From assembly GCA_029876055.1 (NCBI GenBank), contig CM056875.1, forward strand, positions 1,054,001-1,118,000: 64,000 nucleotides of DNA, written 5' to 3'. A program made the position numbers and the translations under genes. The stretch is from Madurella fahalii (taxonomy: Eukaryota > Ascomycota > Sordariomycetes > Sordariales). The notes under the pieces are model-generated. The model did not search any database. It saw only the letters and a list, made by a program, of their open reading frames with translations, and was not told where the DNA came from. Shown here piece after piece: positions 23,278 through 35,491 of this stretch (positions are counted from its first letter, which is position 1; each line of letters begins with the position of its first letter).

Positions 23278-25989
23278 GATGGTTCGCCCCATCGCGCGGA
23301 ATCTAAAAGACAGATCCGAGCTCGAGTTGCGGTAGGAAGGAGGGGTGTGCGGGGCCGGCGGGCGCGATCAACGGCGCAGCTAGCGCCTATGTTAGCCAAG
23401 GTAGTACTTCGGTTCTGATTCAGTTAGTGCAAGCACCAGAAACCGAATGCAATGGAGTAGCGTCTTAGTGTACTGTACACGTACCCGCTTATTGCCGCAC
23501 ATGGATTACCAAGGGACGGCGCGCTTCCGTGGCACGGCGCGCACGAAAAGAGTCGCACTGCAGCCTTCAGCGGCTGGACATCTTTCGCTTGAGGTGCTTC
23601 CTACCTCCCTACCTTAGTAACTGAATGGAAATGACTGCAACCTCACGGAACGCGGAGCTAACCCCTCGCTCCCAGCTTCGGTCCGCTGTGGCACAGGTCG
23701 CGCACCACGCCGTCCCCTACCTGATTGATCACTGATCAGGGCCCGTCTGGAACGTGCACTGAGGTGCATCTGAGGGATGGTACCACCTCACGGCGGATGA
23801 AACGAAACCTGAGCAGGAAAAAAAGATCCGAAGAGCGGATTATTCCGCCATCCGATCTGGGAGAAAATGAATTTCAGTGCTCTGGAAGGCTGAACCAGGG
23901 ATTACCCGAAGTTGCATCGTCTTGTCGAGTTTGCGGTACTGCAGAGGTGGAACATATTGGATTGCTGTATCTAATTTGGGAGCATCTGCCGCAACGATTT
24001 TCTGCCGTGGCTTCCCCATACATGCCTCGGTCTCCCGCGCGGCTCGATCTGATAATGGCTGCGTGGCTCGCAGATTCCCGAGCGAACTAATAGGCTGCGT
24101 TGGGGTGCGTTGTGTTTAGGTGCGTCTTCCTAAGACTTGCCAACCCGGATCAAAATGTCTGAGTCGTCCACTAGGTAGGCTGGCACCTCGGTCAGCAAGG
24201 TCGAAGATTTCGACCGGAATTTGAATTACCGGAAGCGCATCTGCCAGGCCAAACAGTTAGGAACCACGTGTTACCCGCATCTTTAGTATCTTTATTGACG
24301 GTACCTGAAGGTGCCTTAGGTAAAGGGAAGTACAGTGTCTTATCGTGATGCCCAACGGAGCCCAGGTGACCTCTAAGCAGGCGGGCGATAGCAACCTGCT
24401 GATTGCCGGCACACACCACCACCTCACGAGCCTCATCGGAGGCCTACTGCCGGTTTCCCCAGCGCGCGGTGCCATTGCTGCGCGGGAAATCAAACCATCC
24501 AATGGTTGTCGCCGATTACCGACCCTGTGGTAACATTCCTGAGATAACACCACTTGATCAATCGTAACATCCTTACCGCACATGCAGAGCAAGGTTTCCT
24601 CTAACTGCACGTTCTGCGCTCCAGATAGACGGCTGCGGGCGCGGGAGGCTCGACAGGCCGGTTGCGCGCCGGCTCGATCGCTAGAGATGCCGGAGTTGGC
24701 CGATTCCGCAATCCTCTCTACTAGAAACACCAGGCTGAAACCTCCGGATCACGGGCGCAGCTTCTACTGTCGACGGCGAAACCGACTCGGCGTCGCCGTC
24801 ACCACTCTCCAGCGAGCCGGTTCGAATGCCATCGGTCATTCCGCCGCTTTGTCGCTCGATAGACACCATACCGCGTTCAGAGAAGATGCGAACAAACAGA
24901 TGATATAATGCCCCGCGGCATAATGCACCATACAAACTTCCAGAAACGAATTGTGGGCAGGCAATATCGCGGCGTATGCACGGAAGCCTTCTAGAAGGAA
25001 GTTCTTCATGCGCGCCGAGCCGCGCCTTGTCTCATCAGGTCGCCTCACAGCCCGCTTCCTATTCTCGGCACGCGCACCATGGCGCGTTGTTCCGGGTTCG
25101 AGGCGGATCTGCATTGTACCGGGGGCTCTCGAGGTTGGCCCGAGTTTACACGTCACGCTACCCCACGCGCCGCCAGCAAAGAAGAGCCCCTATGCATTGC
25201 GACACTCCTTCATGGCCGCTGGCCACATGGCTGACGGACAGGACAGCCGCCCTCCATTGGTCAAGGACACCCCAGGGTCGCAATGTTTCAAGAGGGCCTC
25301 CATATTTCGCGCGGGCTGTCGGAATGTGCGCCCCTCCGCTGCTTGAGCGGTGGTGGGGCGATTGCGGCACAGGGGCGTGTTGGGTGCCTTTTCCACGCAG
25401 GGGCCTGTTTCTACAGCATGCACCGAAGCTGCGTGGAAGCTTTAGAGAAGCCTATTCAGGATCGACGTTACATCCGACTTTTTATACTTAGTGAGATACC
25501 TGCGCCGCCACCAAAATCCCCCGGCAATCTCCGGTCCCCCACCATCACGCGAAGAATGTCAGCCTCCCCCTCCCCGTCTTCCGCCATCGCTGCATCCGCA
25601 CCCGGCCATCGCCAAGTCATACTATCCGGCCGGTTTAGAGGTGCCTACCGAATGTCCTGCAGCCGGTACCCGCTCGTCATGGAGCCAGGGGGGGGGAGCC
25701 CTGTCCAGGAAAACGGCAATACATATCTGGGGGGTGTTAGCGCAGTCCATGACGAAATAAACACTCGGAATTGCCCGTTGACAGACGGGGAAGACGGGTG
25801 CTATCTGATCGAGTTATCGGCATTATGCCTGCGGACATCATGACTCGGCTCCGGCCAGGACAGCCTGGCATCGTCTATCTCGACGCGCTATATGGTGGCC
25901 ATGTCGACGAATACCACCGCGTGTCTTTCTCGTTGCACCCTCATCAGCCTTGCGGTGCCGATGCTGTCTCAAAAGCGCGTCCGTTCGAG
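23278..25989. other. Intergenic, no supported gene
   Basis: 2.7 kb with many short overlapping ORFs on both strands, none with codon bias or motifs. The last ~500 bases are the leader/promoter of the Clr5-ankyrin gene. In-frame ATGs at 25825 and 25846 could extend that protein. Confidence 0.45.
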
Positions 25990-28388
25990 ATGGCGTCTTC
26001 GCCTGCCGCCGCCAGCCAGGGACCGTGGCCTTCCGGATCGCGGATTGGACGGCCGCCGCAGTGGACCATTTCCCGATCCCGCAAGCTTGCTAGGCTCTAT
26101 CTCTACACGACGCTCTCCATTGAAAAGATCATCAAAGTCCTCGAAGACGAGTCTTTCAAGCCAAGGTAGGATCACAGTGCTGTTCGGCAAAGATATGAGG
26201 GGCTGAATCGAATACTAGGAAGAATTCGGCGCAGAAGACAATCCACAAGATGCTTGACAACGACCCTCGATATCTACGGCCCGAGTCTCGGATTGAAATG
26301 ACGCAGCGCCTAAACAGCCTTTCCATGTCCCCGACGCGTCAGAAGAGGAGGAAAAAAGAGGCCCCCGTCCAGGCATCGCCCCCAGAGTTGACGGGCCCCG
26401 AGTATCTGGATGTATGTTGTCGAGAATAATGGGCCAGAGCGAGGTGCTAACCACGACGTGAGGAACAGAAAGAAGCGAGTCTTCCTACTACCGATGTCTC
26501 CTCTACCCAGGGATCGAGTAGTAAGGCAGAAGATGCCCCATGGTTCGAATATTCGGGATGTGGTGTTTCCTCAAACACTCCTCCGGGACACAACCGATCA
26601 GCGGCTTCATCTGGAGGCCAGAGGCAAGAGAGAGCAAAGTCACAGGAGAAATGCGTGATGGACTCGATCATCCAAGATGTAAAGAGGCGAGTGTCTGATT
26701 GTTCCACGCATTACGCAGCTCAAATATCGACGTTGATCGAGGAGTTCACCATCTCCTGTGTCTCGGACGACGAAGATTCTCCTAGACGCCGACCATCAGT
26801 TTCCCTAAGCGGAAGATCCGACCTAGGCGAAGCTGCCGAATCCGATACAGTCTTTGAAATCTCCGAGGCCTTTCCAGAACCGGGGTTTGCGCTTCCAGGG
26901 GACTTCCTCAGTGCACATACCCGGAGTTGTGCTGATTTTCCAGGTCAGCAACATGGGAAGCGGGATTGTTGGTGCTCAATTGCAAAAGAGACATCCGCTG
27001 ACGATGCTTCATGGCTGCTGGAGACGGGTGAACTGAGCGAGCGTGCGAAACATGTTCTTCAGCACTCCTCACCAATCGATGCCAATATCCGCGACAGCTT
27101 TGGCAACACGCCGCTACACTTGTTCGCCGCCTTGGAAGGATATCAAGAAACACTTCTTGGGATGACGAACAGCTGCAGCAATGACAGTTTACGGGCGGTG
27201 AACACTGCCGGCCAGACTTTTCTTCATCTTCTTCATCTCGAATGGTTCTCTGACCTCTCGAGCGCGTCATCCCCCCTGAAACAGCTGCTAGCGCACATCC
27301 GAGGCTCCTGTCCAGACGTCGCCTACGCAACCGACATTTACGGCCGCAACTTTTTTCACCGTGCCCATTCCATCGTCCGGGACCCGGCAGCTCTCGCTGC
27401 GCTTATCTCCCCCTTCGACCTCACATTCGCCTCTCGCCGCGATGCGTTCGGTTTCAATCCCGTCGCCAACGCCCACGGAGGCAGCGAAGGCCCCTACATC
27501 CCTCCCCGCCGCATCGGGAGTCTCTCCCCTCCGGTCGAAGACCTCGCAAAAGCCAGCCGCAGCCGGCCCCGGTCCTCGGCCGACGAAGGCTCCTTCCTAG
27601 CCTACCACGCCCGCCTCGTCCAAATCATCCAATCCTCCTACAACAACCCGCACGTGGAAGACGCCGAGGGCCGCAACGGCCTCCACTGCCTAGCAGAAGC
27701 AATCCTCAACCAGCAAACCATGGACCGCCACGTGCAAGTCCAGCGCGGCGTCCTGGCCACCTCTTCCGGTCGGCCAAGCCTGAAACGGAAGCTCGATTCC
27801 AAAGACAACTACTACCTCCCAACCGCAGCGGGGATTCCCGCGTCGACCTCATCCCCGCAATCCCCGGCGCCGCCGTCGAGCTCCCCAGAGGGCACGCTCC
27901 CGACCCGGCTCCGCCACCTGCAGGGCCTCCTCCACCCCTCCATCAACGTCGACGTGCACCACTACGACCGGCGCGGCACGACCCCGCTCATGGCCTTCAT
28001 CGAGCACATACCCGACGACCAGGACGACAAGGCCAAGACGCTGCAGGCCATCGTGGAGACGCTGGTGCGCGCGGGGGGGCGGCGGCTGGTGGAGGCGCGC
28101 AACCGACGCGGGGAGACGGCGCTGCTGCTCGCGGCGCGGCTCGGGCGCAAGGTCGCGCTGGCCGTGCTCCTCGAGCAGGGCGCCAACGTGCGCGCCCGCG
28201 ACGCCGACGGCCGCGGCGTCCTCGAGGTCCTGGACGAGCGCGTCGGCGGCGCCCGCGCCCGCGGCGACGTCAGCCTCTACGCCCGCCTCGAGGCCTGCCG
28301 GGTCCTGCTGACCGGCCGGAGGGATTGGGGGGTCGAATACAAGGTCGGCGTCGTCGGCGAGTGGAGGGTTGGGCGGAGGCGGGGTTGA
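25990..28388 (+). CDS. Clr5-like ankyrin repeat protein (intact)
   Basis: Exons 25990-26165, 26219-26411 and 26469-28388 give 762 residues. Introns are 53 nt (GTAGGA...TAG) and 57 nt (GTATGT, CTAAC branch, CAG). The N-terminus (about residues 25-95) is a Clr5-type module with LYLYTTLSIEKIIKVLEDE, joined across the first intron to KNSAQKTIHKMLDNDPRYLR. A basic linker (KRRKK) and a Ser-rich disordered stretch follow. Ankyrin-like units start near residue 260 (GNTPLHLFAALEG). More are seen around GRNFFHRA, GRNGLHCLAEA, GTTPLMAFIEH and GETALLLAARLG. The C-terminus is GC-rich and ends in Arg-Gly. It probably acts as a protein-interaction scaffold; the partner is unknown. The ATG at 25990 is chosen because the family begins just before the Clr5 module. 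Confidence 0.87.
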
Positions 28389-28401
28389 TGATGTTTGGAG
28401 A

Positions 28402-28456
28402 GGGGGAAAAAAAGAAAAGAAAGAAAGAAAGAAAAAGAAAAAGAAAAAGAGAAGGA
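28402..28456 (+). repeat. Purine tract (GAAA)n/(GAAAAA)n
   Basis: Nearly pure A/G for about 55 bases directly after the ankyrin gene stop, with GAAA and GAAAAA units. Probably in the 3' UTR. Confidence 0.8.
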
Positions 28457-31400
28457 GTGGAACTATGGATGGGTTGGGTTGCGATAATAATTTGGATTTG
28501 CAAGGGAGGGGGGTGGATCCAAATGATCGAATTGTTGATAATGGTTTGGATTTGAGGGGGTGCCCCAGGGTAAAACGAAGGAGGGAGGTTCTTAGATTGC
28601 GAGGACATATAGATGGCTGCGATTTTTGTTCTGGAGGCTTGGGAATGAATGATGTCTAAGATGTATAAGCAAGGCTCAGAAGAAGCATAATTGTCTGGCG
28701 GATCATTATCAAGAGCAGAGAGTTGAAGCTGGGATCAGCAGACGTCGAGCTTGTTATTCTCTATTCTTTGCATGAGTTACGAATCAGCTATGATATTTTA
28801 CCTTAACGGCAGAATGACAACGAACGACGTAGGGCATCGAGCGTGTTGCTGTTATCTAATTGTCCGTCTAGAGGCGGCCGTATCACTGAGTTGGGGGCGC
28901 CGCGGCCGCCGAGCTTATACTTCACGATAGCAACGACAACGACCATGTGAGCGATGACTGAAGGCCCGGTGGATAAGAGAAGACGAGAAGATATGGAAAT
29001 GGGAAAGGAGGAATAACGGCAATGATGATAAGCAACGGCCATGATTATACAGAAAAGGCAGTGTGGGATGCAGGCTGTTACTGGGGTTGGGAGGGGGATG
29101 GGCGGGAGCGATTGGCTACTTTTACTACGACGGACATTTCCGGGTTTGCGGTACTGGGTGCTCTACTTCCTGTGTTCTCGCCCTGGTGCGCTGACAGTAC
29201 ACTACGTTCGCCAAGGTGGCCAAGGTTAGATCCATAACCCTGAATATGATTAATTCTACGTAGCGTGGCAGGGGCCCGCTGTTTAGAACCCACCAGAGAA
29301 AGTATGGGCGCCACAAAATAGTCATCCCCGCCGCGCTAGGATTATTTATCCTGGGGAAAGATGTAAGAACCCGAGTCATCGGACTTCTGCAGGTAAATGC
29401 TGTGCAAGATTTGTGCAGTATTTCTGGGTCACACATGAAGCCTCGGTTACACCGGGTCGCGGCACTCAATGCAAGAGGAGAAATGTAAGTGACCTTATTC
29501 CTAGCATTTGTACTAAATAAAGTAAACAACTAGTACGTAGGAAAGTGCCTAAAAACGAGGGTATTGGATTCACTGAGTTTGACAAGTGCTGATTGGAGGC
29601 TTGCTAGCTGTGGGACTCGAGATACGAGAGCGAACTTGTTAGAAACAAATGAAGAAAAAAGGAGATATAGCCAAGCATAATTTAAGGAATCCCACAGCGA
29701 GGTGCTGCCGTGTGGCTGAGAAGTCGTTCACCTCCGTTTCCCCCGGAGTTGTGATTCGAGTACGTACCGTCGCTTCGGGTACCGCTACCTTGGTGGGGTT
29801 GCGAGATTCCGAAAATGCCTGTGCGACGATAGATGCGCCGCTGACAAGTTTGTCGAGATTCGGGATTAAGATGCAAGGGGCACCTCAGTGCCTGTGCAAA
29901 TCCCGCCGCGGCGACGAGGAGAATTGTGGAGATAAAGCAGGCTTATGTCGGATCGACTCGCGGGGAATGCAAGGCGAGACACGTTGGCCCAATGCGTTGA
30001 TGACAGAGTGGTAGCGGGGGGCGATTATCAAAACTGAACCAATCATTAGAGTCGTTATGCTCCAATGCCGCATGGCCATTTGGTGTCGAGGCATACAATA
30101 CACAGTCGATGCCGTGTGCCGCTTTCGGAAGATGCTTTATATTCCAACGGGTAGGGCGGATGTATAAGCATGTCGCCTACCGACAGAGACCAGGAGTTGT
30201 TCTGGACGCTAGGGGCCATGCTCACAGCTGTTGTTGCGGGTTGGGCGCTCTCAATGTTTGGGGCCAGAATTAAAGGCTGCATCAAAGCTGGCAATAGCGT
30301 CGGCTGCCCTCGCCTTGTAGAACTGCACGCGTGCACTTGGGTGCGGTTGAAATTGGGCGTCTAGCACTCGACCGTGGAGTGTGCCGTCGTCGAACATTTC
30401 TTCCTGTTCCAGGAAGCGGTTCAGCTGAAAAACGCCGTTTGGGTGTGCCAAGCGTGGGGAGCCGGGATCGGAATTATCCGAGCGTCCGAGTGTCACAGTA
30501 GATTCTGTGACAGTAACACTGTGGGCACTGGACCCGTGCCTTAATGATGAGAATTTGATTAGCTGTGAGTCAGATGCTACAAGAAAGAAGACAATGAGAG
30601 CATTTTCGGCACGCCTTAAAGAGTTGGAACCTTGGGATTAGGTTTGATCTTACAGTTGTCCAGCTGAAGCGCCCCGTCGAGATGTGTATGCAGAGCCCGG
30701 CATATCGTGAAAGATTATCTGAGCCAAGAAGAGAAATAAGCATTGAGACGGTGCTGAGTCTTCGTAGCTGTAACGAGGAAGCATGCCTCTTACTCCTGAT
30801 CTCAAGCAACAAAGAAATGATGAGCATTTATAGAGGGTTTTCGTTATCCTGGTCCCAAGGCTCCGCGTTTGGCCCGAGCCGAACAAGGAAAACGTCCACC
30901 ATCTCTCAAGAAAAAGTAACATTGTGTAACTCCACGGAGACACGGGTCCCCCTACATCCAATCAGCTGGCATATCGCTGGACAACTCAACGCCCCCGCCA
31001 ATCTCTTCCATGCACACTCTGCTGCACGGTGCCGGCACTGTGGGCCCCGGGACCGCCGTCCACCGAGGCGCGGTCCCCAGAGCCCGACCGTTGTCGCCTT
31101 GTATCTCTGCAACGCCCACCAATCGGGTGCCCATACACACGTCCTTGGAACCTGTCAACTGTTGACCACTGCAGCTGTTCAGTGTCTTTATCGGAAAACC
31201 AAACACCGCGCTGCTTATTGCGCAAACGCCTGCGTCACCGGGCCGATTGTCTAGGATAGTTCTCAATTGAGTCCTAAGAGCACACTTTACCAATCACAAG
31301 TGGACGGAGCATACGCTGTAGTCGCGCGCGACGTATAGAACCACCCACGACGATTTCTAGCTACAACCCTCTTCAAGCCCCTCCCCTGAACTGCAATGTT

Positions 31401-32123
31401 TTCTGGCGCGGAACCGGGGCACTACGGCATAGTACGGCAGAGTGGAGCAAGTGCAGAGTGTGGTCCGTACATCAGCCGGATTCTAAACCCAATTCGACAT
31501 AACCGAATCCCCTTCATTACCCCGCGCCTCGTTTTTTAGGTCATCCGGACTGCGCCATCGTGGCCGAGCATCTTTCCCAATAACAGTTTCCACAGCGAGC
31601 GTCCGGTTTACCACCCGTGCTGCCGGCGCCTCCCACGACTCGCATGCCTCTCGTGCCTCCTCTGCCTCCTGTGCCTCCCGTGCTTCCCTGCCACTCAACG
31701 CCTACGGTAGGTTCGCCGCTCGTGATCTGAGAGCTGGTTAGACGCCACGATTCGGATTTCCTCCGATATAGTGTAGAACTGGTGATCCGAGGTTTACCCC
31801 GGACATTGTGTTAGGATTTACGATACTTTCAGGGCACCGAGACTGCAGTCCTTGTGTCTTGCTACATCATCATGGGGCGGGGTCAGGGTGGAAGCGAGTC
31901 TGGGAGCCTGATTGACTCTTTTTCTTCTCTACTTGGGAGAAGAGAATCTGATCTAGAAGAAGTCGTTTCTTTTTGCTTCTTTTCTAGGATTGAGGGGTTC
32001 ATGCAGTCGGTCTCATTTGCTTTCTTTTGGAAGTGGGTTTTTTGGACTGTAGAAAAACACACCATACGTTTCCCCAACCCTTACTACGCCTCTTTAGTCG
32101 TTGCCGTCGTCGTCGTTGTCGCC
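28457..32123. other. Gene-poor region
   Basis: 3.7 kb with scattered ORFs of 60-190 codons on both strands. None shows a family motif, GC-ending codon bias or convincing splice extension. Composition is mixed. At 29700-29775 there is a loosely tRNA-like string (listed under rejected). Confidence 0.45.
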
Positions 32124-32207
32124 GTCGCGGTTTTTGTCGCGGTTTCCGTCGCGGTTTCCGTCGCGGTTTCCGTCGCGGTTTTTGTCGCGGTTTTTGTCGC
32201 GGTTTTT
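32124..32207 (+). repeat. 12-bp minisatellite, seven units
   Basis: Seven tandem units of GTCGCGGTTTTT or GTCGCGGTTTCC, the two variants arranged in blocks (one TT, three CC, three TT). On the minus strand it is in frame with an ORF (stop near 32094) and would give repeats of KNRD or GNRD followed by an Asp-rich tail. The ORF itself is doubtful. Confidence 0.9.
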
Positions 32208-32524
32208 GTCACCCTCAGCGGGCTCCGGTAGGATTGGAGTGCAGAACCTAGGGCGGAACCCGGGCCATGTTTTACCTAAACTAGGTATCGTAGCACATGC
32301 AGCATGTCGGTGGAAGGGTCGCAGCAATGAAATATGACATTGATTGGCTACCACATGCTGCTTGGGCCCGCAGTAAACAGTGCACCGTTGCAGTCCAAAC
32401 ATGCTCATCGCCGGACTGTGCGTCAGTCTTTAATTACACACCGGTCACTACAAGACGCATGGCACCATCTTTAACACTTCTACCAGATGCAAGGCGCCAG
32501 GATTTTCGCCATCATTCTCATCCT

Positions 32525-33018
32525 TCATTGCCCGCCGCGGTCTGACTCAAAAGCCACTTCGAACCGGTCAGTGTCCTGCTGCGCGCGGACAGTGTAGTGA
32601 CCAATGCGGCTGTAGGGGCAGACTGCAGACGCCGGTTGCTGTGGCTGGCCGGCGCCCACGAACCGCCAGTACGGCGCACCATCATTGGCTGCTGGCTGCA
32701 TGAGGTAAGCCAGTAACTGCGGGGACGGCCGTGGCAGCCGGCGACCGGAGCCATCGGTCGTGATGGAGGCGCCGAGTCCATTGTTGGATGAGCCGATGTA
32801 GGTGGTGGTGCTGTTCGCACTGGATGACGAAGCAGTGAAGGCGGTAGTAGTAACATTGGATGAGCTGCGACATTGTTAGTATGTGGGGAAAGATTCTTAG
32901 AATGGGAGATCGTTTCCTAAGACGGAAAATGTTACCGAAAAGGAAAGGTCACCAAAGGGGGGGAGATAGTCGCCAAAAGGAAAAAAGTCACTGAAGGGAT
33001 GACCGAGACAAGAGTCAT
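32525..33018 (-). CDS. Small putative secreted Ser/Thr-rich protein (two exons)
   Basis: Exon 1 is 32936-33018, exon 2 is 32525-32864. The 71-bp intron has a GTAACA donor, a CTAAC branch and a CAG acceptor. The 140-residue product starts with a hydrophobic segment (MTLVSVIPSVTFFLLATI) that fits a signal peptide or anchor. It continues with a Ser/Thr/Asn-rich stretch of about 40 residues and ends with a compact block (YWRFVGAGQPQQPASAVCPY) that looks like folded protein. Codon bias in exon 2 supports this frame over the two overlapping longer ORFs. No family was recognised. Exon 1 lies in a pyrimidine-rich stretch and is less certain than exon 2; an alternative first exon could begin at the ATG near 33083. 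Confidence 0.45.
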
Positions 33019-33500
33019 AAAAGAAGAGACTCGAACCTCAACGCTCCAGGCGTGACTAAATCGCTAGCAGAAGACGAGGCCATTATAGCGTCGTTCTTTG
33101 TCACGTGGTTTAAAGTATGGGGACTGAAATTTGCGACACAGTTACGCGGACGCGGTGAGGCAATGGCACGGGCGACGTGAACAAAGAGATTGTGTAACAA
33201 TGTGGGCGAGTGAGACGTAGTCTGTTTAGACACTGTAATCGGGACGTCGTAAAGCAACGAGTTGAAAGGTGATACCGGCCATAGGGGATAAACTAGTTGG
33301 AATGCATGATGGGGACAGCAACGATTTATAGCCCGACATGCTGTGCGAGCAGAGCCGACTGTCCGTTTTTGGATGCTCTCTCCTGTAAGTGTCACGGTTC
33401 GGGGCAGGCAAAGATTCTGTCAGTCAAGGAAAGTGGGTACCTGATGCAGCCGCAAGAGCAAGGTCGATGGGTGCGTGGAATGCTGCACCTAGGAGTTGCA
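33019..33500. other. Intergenic
   Basis: Nothing beyond possible leader sequence of the preceding minus-strand gene. Confidence 0.4.
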
Positions 33501-33608
33501 ATTCTAAAGCGGCGTTGAATTCTAAAGCGGCCTTGAGATCTTAAAGCGGCGTTGGGATCTTAAAGCGGCGTTGGGATCTTAAAGCGGCGTTGAAATCTTA
33601 GAGCGGCG
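33501..33608 (+). repeat. 18-19-bp tandem repeat, six units
   Basis: Six consecutive units of the form ATCTTAAAGCGGCGTTGGG with small differences; the first two have ATTCTAAAG. The unit length changes from 18 to 19 bp, so it is not a coding repeat. Confidence 0.88.
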
Positions 33609-35035
33609 AGCGAAACCCAAGCTGAGAGTGCGGCACTATTCCTCCTGCATCTATAATTGGACAGGGGTGCGTTGTGGTTGCCTCGTCCCTTGTTGAAGCA
33701 AGAGCCGAAAGTGCGCGTACCACTTCCGCCTTCATTTCGCTCAGTCATTGATCCTTGGGAGACCGCTTCTACGGCGCGCGGCACGGATAATACCTCCAGG
33801 TCCATCTCTCGCCAAACCAGCCTTATGGTTGCATTACTTCAGTAAGTCTTGCACGGTGTTGAGGGCAAGGGTAGTTGAAAGACCAATGATACCAGCCACA
33901 GCCAGCATTCAATAGCTATGTTTCCAGTCCAGTCATCAACCGTTGAGTCGTCAAAATATGTTTTCTGGGTGAGTTCGAAGGAGTTGCAGTTGCCGCCGGG
34001 CGATGTTTCGAGGCATCCTGCCCTGTGTTATAACGTAGAGGTACAGGGTCGGAGTGATTATGGCGGAACCCCAGGCAGGGCAAGGTAAGTGGCGGCGCAC
34101 GGATGAGGGCACCCGTAAATACAGGGTTAGGGTTAGGGTTAGCTGCAGCCGGCGGCAGAGCGAACAACACGGGGACACGGCTGCACATCGCCTTCGAGGC
34201 GGGCGAGGGAATGAAAAGAAACCTAGATGTGACGGGTGTCATTTAGCCCGGGACCCCGTCGTACCATTCGCCGGGCTGCAGACATCAAGGTCGGGTAGCA
34301 TGCGGGCCGGCACAGCGGTTGGGGCAGCAAAGCTGCCGGGCCTCGACAAGGCGGTGAGGCTAACATCCGGCATCACGCGACGGACGCATCGATCAACGAG
34401 CCTCGTCCTCAGAATTGGAGATATGAGAGCGCTTGCCGACACTGGCGATATTGTTTACATAGTTAGGCGATTAGCCGATATGCAGGGTGAAGCATAGATG
34501 GTATTATTATAAAGACAAAACTGAAATGAGCTAGGACGAGATCTGCAGCGTTTGCGTACAGTCATGTTCTCAAAGCTCCGCTGAACGTCAGTGGCCAAAC
34601 CAAAAATGGTACGGTAGACATGGGCTGGCGGGTCCGAGGTGGGTGGACGTTATCCAAGGCGCAACGGCCATCGTGGAGAACCCTGGAATAGCTCCGAAGC
34701 GGACCATTCCCTGGCAAAACCCGGCCGGCCGCTTCAACGAGCCAGCCATTGCGCGTGTACTGACCATGCAGGTGACGCGAAATCGTTACCATTGGACGGA
34801 GCGTAACGTTATGTTACGCGGCTGCGTGGGGGCAAAAGGGCTGACCGCTGAGTCCAGAAAAAAAACTGAGCAAGCGCCCGGTTCATGATACAGGGTACAG
34901 TGCGAGCCATACCTGTACCGTAACATGTCATAAGGTACCCGTATCCAACGTATGCACACACAGAACCGCCTGTCGCTAACGATCCCCTTCCCCACCCGTC
35001 ATCCCATCCCATCCCGTCCCATCCGCATATTGACC
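33609..35035. other. Gene-poor region with a telomere-like tract
   Basis: Contains the interstitial TTAGGG tract at 34123-34142 (separate entry). The open frame through it (34054-34497, +) has no coding features. Near 34990-35020 there is a short (CATCC)-type repeat. Confidence 0.45.
34123..34142 (+). repeat. Interstitial telomere-like repeat
   Basis: AGGGTTAGGGTTAGGGTTAG, slightly more than three units of the TTAGGG repeat used at telomeres of filamentous fungi. A shorter two-unit match occurs near 37427-37440. Confidence 0.85.
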
Positions 35036-35491
35036 CTACCACCCTAAGCCCCTTAAATCACCCTCGAGGCCCCTTAAAATCCCCCTCATCCTCGCCCGCG
35101 CCCGCGCGCGACTCCTTGCAACCAGCTGCTGCCTCCGAGCGGCCCTCTCGGCGCGCGACATGACGGCTACCGCGGTCGCATCTGCGGTATGGTGCACGGG
35201 CGCACTGCCGGCGGCTGCAGGTGCCACTGCGTCCGTGCCGTGCGTCCGCCGCCACGGCTGCTCGCGCAGCGGGCCTTGCAACAGACGCAGGCACCAGCGC
35301 CAGCGGGGGACGCGCAGGGCCCAGGTCAGCGGCAGCTCGCAGCGCGTGTGCAGGCGGTCGCCGCCGCCGGGCGAGGGATTGAATGTGCGCGGGTTGACGA
35401 AGCGGCGGAGCGAGTAGCCCAGATCGGATGGGATTTGCGCGAGGGTGCGGAGGTTGTTGTGGTGTTGCTGCTGTTCGGTTCGGTCGCCCAT
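35036..35491 (-). CDS. Hypothetical small basic protein
   Basis: A single-exon ORF of 151 residues from the ATG at 35491. Strong C/G bias at third codon positions supports real coding. The N-terminus is Gln/His/Asn-rich, followed by a segment with Pro, Arg and Trp (ALRVPRWRWCLRLLQG), an Ala-rich linker and an Arg-rich tail (RSRARARARM). There is no signal peptide or transmembrane segment. No family was recognised. The basic tail would fit nucleic-acid binding or nuclear localisation. Confidence 0.5.
   Translation of the reverse strand: MGDRTEQQQHHNNLRTLAQIPSDLGYSLRRFVNPRTFNPSPGGGDRLHTRCELPLTWALRVPRWRWCLRLLQGPLREQPWRRTHGTDAVAPAAAGSAPVHHTADATAVAVMSRAERAARRQQLVARSRARARARMRGILRGLEGDLRGLGW

Noticed and set aside
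25283..25843. 186-codon ORF upstream of the intact Clr5-ankyrin gene
   Set aside because: Not in frame with the Clr5 module and without motifs; probably leader/promoter DNA.
29705..29775. tRNA-like string with a CTCCG/CGGAG hairpin and GATTCGAGT
   Set aside because: No acceptor stem or D-arm pairing can be formed around it, so it is probably coincidence.
30682..31254. 190-codon ORF on the + strand
   Set aside because: Cys/His content is scattered without finger spacing; the antisense strand is equally open.
34054..34497. 147-codon ORF including the telomere-like tract
   Set aside because: The RVRVRV segment is only the translation of TTAGGG repeats; the rest has no coding character.
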